From: Coemansia sp. RSA 487
Lineage: Eukaryota; Kickxellomycota; Kickxellomycetes; Kickxellales; Kickxellaceae
Length of the DNA stretch: 34,916 bases
Assembly: GCA_027577595.1 (NCBI GenBank)
Contig: JANBRJ010000130.1
Coordinates: 1 to 34,916 of the forward strand
Direction: 5' to 3'
Below the pieces are notes generated by a model. That model saw only the letters and a list, made by a program, of their open reading frames with translations, searched no databases and was not told where the DNA came from. Position numbers and translations under genes: made by a program. This document shows positions 16,915 through 25,200 of the stretch, piece after piece; positions within the stretch are counted from its first letter, which is position 1, and every line of letters starts with the position of its first letter.

Positions 16915-18768
16915 ATGGGGAGGGCCGCTGTATTTTCGCAAAGGCTGCACTGCTGTGTGGCGGATGCACATGGCCCGTATTCGGACAAAATATACCTACC
17001 GCCGTCGTTTCTAGCTGGTCTGCTCGCCGAATGCGCACAGGAGCTTCCGTCTCCAGTGACTGTGCGTATCGCTGGAACCATGGTACATTGCGGCGTGCGC
17101 GAGTTTAGCTCTGAGGAAGGGAGCGTCGGAGTTCCTACAAGCTTGCTTGAGCAAATTAATTCCAATTCCAATTCCAATTCCAATTCCAAAAACGGCATGG
17201 TCACGGTAGAACACGTGCAACTGGAGAAGGGTGAATTCGCGCAACTCAGGGCACTCGATCCGGAGGAAGAGTCGCAAAACATTGTTGGCAATTTGCGCAC
17301 ATTGCTCGAGACGCACATGCGAACAAACCTAACGGTACTGTTTGTGGGCGAGACGATTCGGTTCCCTGTGGGTGGTCGCCGTGTACCACTGTCGTTTGAG
17401 GTTATGTCGCTGGAGCCAGACACTGCAGTCGACATTATCGACACCGATCTAACTGTGGATATCATTTCCGAAAGCGGTGATCAGTCGAGTAGTAACGGCA
17501 CTGATACTGATAATGTGATTTCTGTTGATGCACGGCCCTTGGATATTGAGGCTGCGCCAGGCGCAACGCGCGTGCTGATCCTGCATATTCCTGCACATAC
17601 CACGGCTGTCGATGTTGTGCTTGAGTGCAAGCCAGGCCACGACGCCTCCCTTGTTGCCAGCAGGCTCGTGCGCGATGCCAGCGAGGCCGACAACGACTGG
17701 CACGACTACTCGGCGCCATCGCAGTTGCGCAAGGAGTTACACATCGAACGGGTGCAGCAGCAGCAGCAGGGTCTTCCAGATGGGGCATGTAACATCTATG
17801 TGGGCGTCATTGCAGATGCAACGTCGTCGTCTGGATTTAAGGGCACAATATCCGCAACCACATCACAGAATAAACAAGAAGTAGGTGCCGATGCAGCTAT
17901 GGACGACACTAAGCGTTGTCCAAACTGCAAAACAGACGTCCCGAAGGGAAACTACGATATACACACGCTTTTCTGCGAGCGACACAACTTTAGATGCGAC
18001 GGATGCGGGGCAGTGCTCAGACGTAACAGCGATGAAGCCAAGATCCATTGGCACTGCGACATTTGCTACGAGCCTGGTGTCTTGGGCGACGAAGCAAAGC
18101 ATGCTCGCTTTTTCCACACACCATGCAGCTGCACATGTGACGAAAACGAGGATAACACATTTACTTCGGTAGCAGAGCTTGCCCAGCACCGGCGCACTGA
18201 CTGCTCGCACCGACTGATCGAGTGCCGGTTCTGCAAGCTAGCAATCGTCCAAGGTCCCATAGACTCGTCTTACGAGGCACAGATGCTCGGGATGCGCGCT
18301 CACGAGTGGAGCTGCGGCAACCGGAGCATATCGTGTGCCCGATGCAAAGCGTACGTGCGCATCCAGCACGTAGCAGCACATATGCGAATGCACGAGCTTA
18401 GCGACAAAAAGCGGCACGCAAGCATGGTTCATTGCGCAAACAAGCTGTGCGACCGCGAACGAGCTACAGCGGGTAACCCGTTGGGCCTGTGTGCAACATG
18501 TTACGGTCCGCTGTACTCGAATGCATGGGATCCAGGCTACAAGAAGCTTTTGGGAAGGCTGACGCGCATGCTGTTTGCACAAATAACTCAGGGGTGCGGC
18601 AACCCCGAATGCAAGAACCGTGGCGAGTGTTGCGCTACCGGTCTAACCGAATCCGAGGCAGCTGCCAAGATTGTTCCAATCGTCCGTGCGTATGCGCCGC
18701 TGACAAACACTGCAGGTAGCCCGAGAATAGACTACGACAGTATTGACTTGCGACTTTGTATCAGGTAA
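16915..18768 (+). CDS. UFD1-domain protein with TRAF-type zinc fingers and AZUL-like C-terminus
   Basis: The ATG at 16915 starts a 617-residue protein; codons before it begin with TTG, not ATG. Residues about 8-185 form a UFD1-like fold: YSDKIYLPPSFLAGLL, then AQLRALDPE, then PLSFEVMSLEPDTAVDIIDTDL, corresponding to the Ufd1 double-psi barrel region that binds ubiquitin. From about 333 to 510 there are Cys/His clusters (CPNCK, CDGCG, CRFCK, CARCK and several HxxxxxH) of TRAF-like zinc-finger type. The last 60 residues hold GCGNPECKNRGECCATG, resembling the AZUL zinc finger of UBE3A-type ligases. Yeast Ufd1 works with Npl4 and Cdc48 in ERAD; this longer fusion form occurs in filamentous fungi and its role is less clear. 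A (NS)5 run and a poly-Gln run are length-variable insertions. Confidence 0.8.
   Translation: MGRAAVFSQRLHCCVADAHGPYSDKIYLPPSFLAGLLAECAQELPSPVTVRIAGTMVHCGVREFSSEEGSVGVPTSLLEQINSNSNSNSNSKNGMVTVEHVQLEKGEFAQLRALDPEEESQNIVGNLRTLLETHMRTNLTVLFVGETIRFPVGGRRVPLSFEVMSLEPDTAVDIIDTDLTVDIISESGDQSSSNGTDTDNVISVDARPLDIEAAPGATRVLILHIPAHTTAVDVVLECKPGHDASLVASRLVRDASEADNDWHDYSAPSQLRKELHIERVQQQQQGLPDGACNIYVGVIADATSSSGFKGTISATTSQNKQEVGADAAMDDTKRCPNCKTDVPKGNYDIHTLFCERHNFRCDGCGAVLRRNSDEAKIHWHCDICYEPGVLGDEAKHARFFHTPCSCTCDENEDNTFTSVAELAQHRRTDCSHRLIECRFCKLAIVQGPIDSSYEAQMLGMRAHEWSCGNRSISCARCKAYVRIQHVAAHMRMHELSDKKRHASMVHCANKLCDRERATAGNPLGLCATCYGPLYSNAWDPGYKKLLGRLTRMLFAQITQGCGNPECKNRGECCATGLTESEAAAKIVPIVRAYAPLTNTAGSPRIDYDSIDLRLCIR
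17158..17187 (+). repeat. Hexanucleotide microsatellite AATTCC x5 (codes Asn-Ser)
   Basis: Five in-frame copies of AATTCC lie inside the UFD1-like gene and encode an Asn-Ser run. Copy number can change in whole codons without a frameshift. Confidence 0.9.
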
Positions 18769-18785
18769 ATATTGCAGCTGGATAA

Positions 18786-19783
18786 TTAAAGTAGACATTT
18801 CGAGTAGATAAACATTTGGTGTTCATTGTTAAAAAAAAAGTAATTAGAAGTAGATGCCGAAAAGCAGCACTGTGACGACATGGGCTGTGGTGCTGGCAGC
18901 TGTGTGGTTGGAACTGGCTTAAGCGCACTGGACACTGGGCCAGTTGCAATGCTTTGCCCAGTGATGGACTCAATCCATGGGACAAAGTGGCTGATGCGCA
19001 TGTAAATTCCAAAACTGTTGAGTTGGCCGCAGGTCACATTGTATTCCTTGTTGCGACCATAGCTGGTAAGGCCGGCAATGTGCGACTTTCCACCAGTAGT
19101 AACAATTGTGCCAGTGCCTGAATCGCTCTGGCACACATCGACGCCAGCATTGTAGTTGTTATCGACGCAAATGAGCGATTCTTCAGTGTTGTCGTATATT
19201 GGATCAATGACTTGGCAGTCCTGTGGCTCGCCAACGTACACTTTTTGCGTCAACAGCATAATGGACAAGTTGGAACCAGTTCCTCCAGCGACTGTCAAGC
19301 CCCACCCGAGTATGTCCATCTTCTGATGCGGCTGAATATCGCTGTTATAAACAGGAAGGGCCTCAGTGTACCCCTGCTTTAGCAGAATTGCTGGCATCTG
19401 GATTATAAGAATATCGTTGTGGAAGTTTCCCGTCTCATTGAGCTGTGGGTTCATAGTCACTTTGTTTGCAACTACTCTAAAGCCAGTCCCTGGCGCAACA
19501 TTGCCATATATAACGGTTATGCTTGCTGTAAGATAAACAGTGTCGTTATCAGCATCATACACGCAGTGGGCAGCGCTAACAACTGTGGTCGCGCCAAGGA
19601 TAGTTGCACCACGGTGGACTAACGTGTCTGCGCCCCTTTGGCGATGACCAATTAGACAAAGTACGGCGCCTGACCTTGTGGTGAGGCCGTATCATTCGTG
19701 AAACGCATGTCTGGGAGCACAACCGAAAGCCCAGTGCTGACAAACGCTACAGCAGCGGTAAGTATATATTTAGCGAATGCCAT
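18786..19783 (-). pseudogene. Decayed trypsin-like (S1) protease, first of the tandem array
   Basis: The ATG at 19783 begins a signal peptide and propeptide like those of the three downstream paralogues (ending LPDMR then FTNDT). The frame then meets TAA where the relatives have Gln, about 45 residues in. A nearby length change shifts frame before the AAHC segment. From there to 18786 the protein is recognisable: AAHC with the catalytic His, HNDILIIQ with Asp, and QSDSGTGT with Ser but with the usual Gly before Asp changed to Ser. The Cys that pairs with the AAHC Cys is also lost (HRGATI for RCGGTI). At the 3' end a further shift hides a tail that still reads FGIYF-stop in the next frame. At least three disabling changes in 250 codons point to a pseudogene. 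A TATATA at about 19895-19900 survives. Confidence 0.8.
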
Positions 19784-20482
19784 AACGATAACGAGATGAG
19801 TGTTTGAGGATAAAGGTAGTTATTACATTGATACTGGAACATTCTTGCTTGAGAGGGAAATATGTTGCAAGGGGAGAAATCAATGGGTACTACGTATATA
19901 ATGGCACGATTTTATGCGTAAACAATTACTCAGTCGCCGGTAGTTAATGGCTTCACTTGCTACAGCAAGGCGGCTACACTAATGCGAGATTATATTTACA
20001 ATGCGTTTAATGTAATTTTCCCTTTGCCATGCTCTTTACATCGATTTCTTTCATATCAGCAATGACGCAAGTGGTGAACAATGTTTAATGACATTTTCAT
20101 TGGCGCTCATTTGTGTGTCTAGTGTCAATATATTCCTCTTTCGCATTTGCTAGGTATAAGCACATATCGAGCGCGATACTTATGTTTAGCTTTATAACTA
20201 ACCAATCTTTCAGAATTAAAATGATGGTGCTTTAATCCATATGAATGAAACTATTCCAAAACAATGTTGTCTCCTTCCCGGTGGACAAGCAAGTTAGTCA
20301 ATAGTATGCTGTTAATTTTCCATAAAATGTGAAGCAACTGGGATAAGTAAAGAATATGTTTACATTCGTGGGCAATGTAATTTAGAAAGGATATTTTTCC
20401 AATGAATAAACATGGACGCGGGAGCAAGAGTGGTGAAGGCAAGAATTAAGTGTTTATTGGAACAGATGGTTAAATTTGATGA
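19784..20482. other. Spacer between protease copies 1 and 2
   Basis: AT-rich, no gene seen. It holds the TATA element of the decayed copy and a stretch near 19946-19985 (ATGGCTTCACTTGCTACA) resembling the sequence 5' of copy 2 near 21651-21676. This suggests the flanks were duplicated with the genes. Confidence 0.4.
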
Positions 20483-21436
20483 CTAGAGACATATATTGAA
20501 GAGACAGAACCATGATGACGACGACGATGTAGGTTGTGGTGCTGGTGTCTGTGTTGGAGTTGCCACAGGTGCAGGTGTGCTAACTAGCTGTGGGCCAGCG
20601 CTAACACCATGTTTAATGACGGATTCGATCCACGGAATATAGTAGTAGGGGCGTGTGTAAAAACCAAAACTGCCAGCTTGCCCGCAAGTCCGGTTACCTT
20701 TTGCGTCAGTTCCATAACTGACAAAGCCAGCATAGTAATCATGTCCGCCCACAGTTATAATTGTTCCAGTACCTGAATCACCTTGGCATGCGTCAACTCC
20801 AGTGTGGTAGTCATTATTGGCACATATTTGCCACCCATTAGCGTCCTCGTATGATGGATCAATAGTCTGGCAGTCCTGTGCTTCTCCAACGTACACTTTC
20901 TGCGTTAACAGCGCAGTGGACAAGTTGGCACCAGTTCCTCCTGTGACTGTCAAGCCCCACCCAAATATTTTCATTTGGTCAAGTGGCTCGATATCACCGT
21001 TATACACGGTAATAGCTTCAGCCTTTCCTGGTTGAAGATCCATTGGCGGCACCTGGATAATGGCAATATCGTTGTGGAGATGGCCATTATTGTTGAAATT
21101 TGGGTGCACAGTTAAACTGGTTGCATTTACACGCGTACCCTCAAGTTGTACAACACTGCCATAGATAACGGTAAGTGCACTTGCATCATATGCGACCTTG
21201 GTCTGCATATTGGTTACACAGTGTGCGGCAGTAATGACTGTGGTTGCATCAAGAATGGTTCCACCGCAGCGGCCGTAAGTGTCATTACCTTCGTATGTGA
21301 GTAATTGAATAAAGTACGGTGACCGGCCCTGTGGAGAGAGAGTACCGTTCGTAATGCGCATGTCCGGGAGTACAGAAGAAAGCACTGTTCCGGCAAGCCC
21401 GGTAGCAGTGGTTAGTAAAAGCGAAGCGATTCTCAT
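20483..21436 (-). CDS. Secreted trypsin-like serine protease (S1), copy 2
   Basis: The 317-residue zymogen has a signal peptide (about 1-20), a 7-residue propeptide SVLPDMR and a mature start ITNGT. The catalytic triad is His72 (TAAHC), Asp123 (HNDIAIIQ) and Ser221 (QGDSGTGT). Asp215, six residues before the Ser, corresponds to trypsin Asp189, so cleavage after Arg/Lys is expected and autoactivation at Arg27 is plausible. The Ser motif ends in Thr-Gly-Thr in place of the canonical Gly-Gly-Pro. After the catalytic domain comes a Pro/Thr/Ser linker (about 285-310), then WFCLFNICL. Several NxS/T sites suggest glycosylation. A TATATATAAA (21522-21531) lies about 90 bases upstream. It is one of a tandem set on the same strand, each with its own promoter. 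Confidence 0.92.
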   Translation of the reverse strand: MRIASLLLTTATGLAGTVLSSVLPDMRITNGTLSPQGRSPYFIQLLTYEGNDTYGRCGGTILDATTVITAAHCVTNMQTKVAYDASALTVIYGSVVQLEGTRVNATSLTVHPNFNNNGHLHNDIAIIQVPPMDLQPGKAEAITVYNGDIEPLDQMKIFGWGLTVTGGTGANLSTALLTQKVYVGEAQDCQTIDPSYEDANGWQICANNDYHTGVDACQGDSGTGTIITVGGHDYYAGFVSYGTDAKGNRTCGQAGSFGFYTRPYYYIPWIESVIKHGVSAGPQLVSTPAPVATPTQTPAPQPTSSSSSWFCLFNICL

Positions 21437-22184
21437 AATGGCAATGGATTAGATGCTGAAAAGACAAAAACAACCTTGTGGATGTGGAAATGTTAATTGC
21501 TTGAGAAAAAACATGCCTTAGTTTATATATAAGCATTGTATTTTTTGTGTAAAAGCAATATCAACAATTGAAGTGGTAAACTTTGTTTCATATAATGTAA
21601 CATTCTGCGTTACATTTATCTGTAGAGTGTATTTCAACCGGCAAATATTAAATGGCACACTTGCTACAATGATGCGAATACATTGATGCAAGGTGGAGCA
21701 CACACTGTGGTGAGTGGAATATTAACAAATGAGTTTGACTGATTATACTCTATGTAATTTATTCATTGTCAAATCCCTGTGACTAAAGTTGTATGGCTGT
21801 TATACTACCATTGAAGCAAATCTAAATAGCATGAAAGGACACCGCTTTAAATGTCAAGGATCATAGCTGTACGTTTGAAGGAAGAAAATATATTTTCACT
21901 AATTCATGCCACCTATACACATACATCTATTTGTAGCGGGATATAATTGGTTTTGTAATATATTGCCTCATTTGTCGTAGCCAGTATCAAATTGATATTA
22001 GTAGCTGGATATCTAAAACCAGATATTTAGAGAATGAAGGAAAGAAAAATAGCTAGCAATTATAATTATATGTATACGATCATTGATGATACAGTTTGGC
22101 AATTATATTTTTCCAGCAACTAAACTATCATACATGTAGTAGAAAAAGTATAGAGTTTATTGGATAAAGTAGTCAATTTCATCT
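21437..22184. other. Spacer between protease copies 2 and 3
   Basis: AT-rich, no gene seen. It holds the copy 2 promoter (TATA at 21522-21531) and ATGGCACACTTGCTACAATGATGCG-like sequence near 21651-21676 shared in part with the other spacers. Confidence 0.4.
21522..21531 (-). promoter_or_regulatory. TATA box of protease copy 2
   Basis: Reads TATATATAAA on the minus strand, about 90 bases before the ATG at 21436. Confidence 0.5.
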
Positions 22185-23126
22185 TTAGAGACAGTAACCG
22201 AAAATGCAGAACATTGATGAAGTCGGAGTTGGAGTAGGAGTTGAAGTTTGAGTAGTCGCAGCCGTAGGTGCACTGGTCACTGGGCCAGAGACAACATTAT
22301 GCCCGATAATCGACTCGATCCACGGAATAAAATAGTTTGTGCGCGTGTAAATCCCAAAGCTTCCGGCCTGTCCGCAAGTCGGATGATGTTGTGCATCAGT
22401 TCCGTAACTGACAAGGCCGGCAATGTATGGTTTTCCGCCTGAATTTATAATTGTTCCGGTGCCTGAATCGCCCTGGCACACATCTACGCCCACATTGTAG
22501 TTATTGTCAACACATATAAACGATCCATCTGCATTCATGTATGTAGGATCAATGACTTGACAGTTCTGTGGCTCTGAAATGTACACCTCTTGTGTCAAAA
22601 GAGAAGTTGACAAGTTGTTACTCGTTCCTCCTGGCAATGTCACACCCCATCCGAATATCTGCATCTGCTCTTGTGGCTCAATATCACCATTAAAAATCGG
22701 AATGGTCTCGACGTAATCTGGCTGAAGTGGGATTTTTGGGATTTGGATAACTGCAATATCATTGTGGAGGTTGACACTCGGGGTGAACAGTGGATGCACG
22801 TTGACTGAGGTTGCACCTACCCTTTTTCCTGCCAATGCCTGGACGTTGCCATAGATAATAGTTATGCCTTTTGCTGAATATGTTGCTTCATTATCAAAGT
22901 CGTACACGCAGTGTGCAGCAGTGATAACTGTGGTCTGGTCAATCAGGGTTCCACCGCAGTGCTCAATGATCCCCCCGCCATCATCAATAAGCACCTGGAC
23001 AAAATACGGTGCCTGGCCCTGTGGCGAGAACGTGCCATTAGTAACGCGCACATCCTGGATCACGGCGGAAAGCACGGTGCCAGTAAGTCCTATCGCCGCT
23101 GTAAGTAAATGTCTAGCAAACTTCAT
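22185..23126 (-). CDS. Secreted trypsin-like serine protease (S1), copy 3
   Basis: I start at 23126 because it aligns with the paralogues' signal peptide; the ATG six codons upstream only adds MLFTGI. The 313-residue product has the same plan as copy 2 with catalytic residues at identical positions: His72, Asp123, specificity Asp215, Ser221. The propeptide ends QDVR and the mature form begins VTNGT. GVDVCQGDSGTGT surrounds the nucleophile. The tail is a Thr/Pro linker then SSMFCIFGYCL. It probably acts outside the cell on proteins with Arg/Lys, for nutrition or host/insect substrates; that is family inference. It shares an extended promoter box with copy 4. Confidence 0.92.
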   Translation of the reverse strand: MKFARHLLTAAIGLTGTVLSAVIQDVRVTNGTFSPQGQAPYFVQVLIDDGGGIIEHCGGTLIDQTTVITAAHCVYDFDNEATYSAKGITIIYGNVQALAGKRVGATSVNVHPLFTPSVNLHNDIAVIQIPKIPLQPDYVETIPIFNGDIEPQEQMQIFGWGVTLPGGTSNNLSTSLLTQEVYISEPQNCQVIDPTYMNADGSFICVDNNYNVGVDVCQGDSGTGTIINSGGKPYIAGLVSYGTDAQHHPTCGQAGSFGIYTRTNYFIPWIESIIGHNVVSGPVTSAPTAATTQTSTPTPTPTSSMFCIFGYCL

Positions 23127-23625
23127 AATTCCAGTAAAAAGCAAAAAGTAAAAAAATTTGAATGTGGAGATGATTCCGATGGTACAAGAAGTATTTTATT
23201 TATTTATTTTTGTTTAAGCGAATACGTCTCTTCTTTTTATACATATGTAGTCCCTTGCATAAAGGCAGTGTAAAATAGCGAAAACATCAAATAGTGCTAC
23301 GTATAACATTGCTTTCTGTGCCACGCTTATGTATTAGCTATTACTCAATCATCAAAGACAAGTAGATCACTCACTTATTATAGCGATACGGCTACATTTG
23401 TGTTAAATGGCACACATAAATCATTATATTCTTTTAATAATATCAATGTTGCAAAAATGTGAGTGCAGTTGTTTAAAGAAGTAGTCTTAATGTCCAAAGC
23501 CCTATCTTGTATTTTTGATTACTCTCGTCTACGTATCCAATGTCAAGGCATTGCTCTGACACGTCCATTATTATTGTGACAACAAAATGATTGTGCGAAT
23601 TCGAACCTGTTATTAAATTAGATCT
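23127..23625. other. Spacer between protease copies 3 and 4
   Basis: AT-rich, no gene seen. It contains the copy 3 promoter box at 23227-23241 and TTAAATGGCACAC near 23403-23415, shared with the spacer 5' of copy 2. Confidence 0.4.
23227..23241 (-). promoter_or_regulatory. Shared TATA-containing promoter box, protease copy 3
   Basis: On the minus strand TATAAAAAGAAGAGA, about 101-115 bases before the ATG at 23126. The same 15 bases occur in front of copy 4. Confidence 0.6.
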
Positions 23626-24558
23626 CTAGAAACAAATAAAGAAGAGACAGTATGAAGAGGATGTGGGTTTTGGCTCTGGCGTCTCTGTTGGTGTTGTCAG
23701 CGGGCTTGTCAATGGCCCAGTGGAAACGCCATGTCCAATGACAGATTCAATCCACTTTGCAAAATAGCCAACACGTGTATACATGCCAAAGCTACCAGCT
23801 TCGCCACAAGTCGGATTGTAGTGCTTGTCGCGACCATAGCTTACAAGGCCAGCAAAGTACTGTTTTCCACCGGAAAATACAGTTGTTCCTGTACCCGAAT
23901 CGCCCTGGCACACATCGACACCCACATTATAGTTGTTGTCTACGCAGATAAGCGAGCCATCGGCATTTTCATATGACGGATCAATGTCCTTGCAGTTCTT
24001 TGGCTCGCCAACATATACCTTCTGCGTCATCAGTGCTGTGGGATTGTCGTCATTCGATCCCCCTGTGCGTGTCTTGCCCCAGCCGTATATTTGCATCTCC
24101 CGGTGCGTTTCTATATCGCCGTTATACATGGCAATTGACTCGGCGTACCCCGGTTTTAGTGTCATTTTCGGCACCTGGATTATGGCGATATCATTGTGGA
24201 ACTCGCCGCCAGTATTGTACTGCGGATGAACTGTTACTTTGGTCGCACGCGCATATGTTCCGTCAAATGTCTGTACGCTGCCGTAGATAACAAGTATACT
24301 GTTCGGCGGATAGGTTGTGCCGTACCTTGCATTGTACACACAGTGGCCGGCAGTAATAACCGTGGTCTCATCAATAATGGTCCCACCACAGCGGCCATAC
24401 CGGTCTCCGCCCTCATTAATGAGGAGCTGAGTGAAGAATGGTGCTTGTCCTTGTAGCGAAAGTGTGCCATTTGTAACACGTATATCCTGGATCACAGCAG
24501 AATGTGCGATGCCAACAAGCCCGACAATAGCAGCAAACAAAGATGTAGTGACTCTCAT
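23626..24558 (-). CDS. Secreted trypsin-like serine protease (S1), copy 4
   Basis: The 310-residue protein has a signal peptide (1-20), propeptide AVIQDIR and mature start VTNGT. His72 (TAGHC), Asp123 (HNDIAIIQ), specificity Asp215 and Ser221 (QGDSGTGT) are all present. TAGHC for TAAHC is a mild change. The catalytic domain is followed by a Thr/Pro/Ser linker and the tail SSSYCLFFICF. The gene starts the array and is divergent from the inactive GPI-anchored relative at 25201, so the two may share control sequences in the 640-bp spacer. Confidence 0.92.
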   Translation of the reverse strand: MRVTTSLFAAIVGLVGIAHSAVIQDIRVTNGTLSLQGQAPFFTQLLINEGGDRYGRCGGTIIDETTVITAGHCVYNARYGTTYPPNSILVIYGSVQTFDGTYARATKVTVHPQYNTGGEFHNDIAIIQVPKMTLKPGYAESIAMYNGDIETHREMQIYGWGKTRTGGSNDDNPTALMTQKVYVGEPKNCKDIDPSYENADGSLICVDNNYNVGVDVCQGDSGTGTTVFSGGKQYFAGLVSYGRDKHYNPTCGEAGSFGMYTRVGYFAKWIESVIGHGVSTGPLTSPLTTPTETPEPKPTSSSYCLFFICF

Positions 24559-25200
24559 TATTAGAAATAACTAAGTGTAGAGGGAAGATAAAAGATAATC
24601 TCAAGTGGCGCCCAAATTTCTCCTTTAGTCTCTTGCTGAAAAAGAACGTGTCTCTTCTTTTTATATACACCTTGGCGGGGCTCTCCCTTGCATATTGGCA
24701 ACGTATGTTGTATAAAAAAATTAAAGGGATTTTTGTGTATAAATGCATTTTATACTACATTTACCAACATAGTTTTGCTTTTTTTTCAATCGCCAGTGGT
24801 CAATGGTGGTTCTCTTCCATTTATTTGCCACCAATTTTCTAAATATGCAATATCATGGAAATTTAATTTGTATGATCAGACCAATGTTTGCATTTCATTC
24901 GTGTGCTTTTTTTCTTTGATAAAGAGCCTCTGATTGGTTGTGCTGGAATAACAAACTGCCTTAAAACCTGTTTCTTTTTTAAATAATACGGGCGTCGGCA
25001 TTGGTGGGAGAGAGACGAGAGAGATCCGAACAACAGGCTCAAAACGGTCTTGCTCTTTCAGAAATTTTCTGCTTCTTTCTTTCTTTCCTTCCTTCCTTCC
25101 TTCCTTTCTTGTTAGACTTTGATACATCCCATCACATCACTTTTATACCGGCATTTTCCTTTTATACTTTTTTATTGTTACGAAAAACTCCTTTACGAAG
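24559..25200. promoter_or_regulatory. Divergent promoter region, protease copy 4 and protease homologue
   Basis: No gene seen. Copy 4's promoter box is at 24651-24665. On the other side, a pyrimidine tract with TTCC repeats (about 25078-25109) lies in the leader of the 25201 gene. Confidence 0.4.
24651..24665 (-). promoter_or_regulatory. Shared TATA-containing promoter box, protease copy 4
   Basis: On the minus strand TATAAAAAGAAGAGA, identical to the box of copy 3, about 93-107 bases before the ATG at 24558. Confidence 0.6.

Noticed and set aside
19563-19783. Possibility that an intron, not decay, explains the interrupted first trypsin copy
   Set aside because: The only GT-AG pair that would skip the stop is about 22 nt long, too short, and the catalytic-domain Cys, the GDSG motif and the tail are also damaged.
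23590-23612. GGTTCGAATTC on the minus strand resembling a tRNA T-loop
   Set aside because: The flanking bases do not form the 5-bp T stem and no acceptor or anticodon arms are found.
25078-25109. TTCC/TTTC pyrimidine microsatellite
   Set aside because: An ordinary simple repeat in a pyrimidine-rich leader; nothing suggests more than low-complexity DNA.
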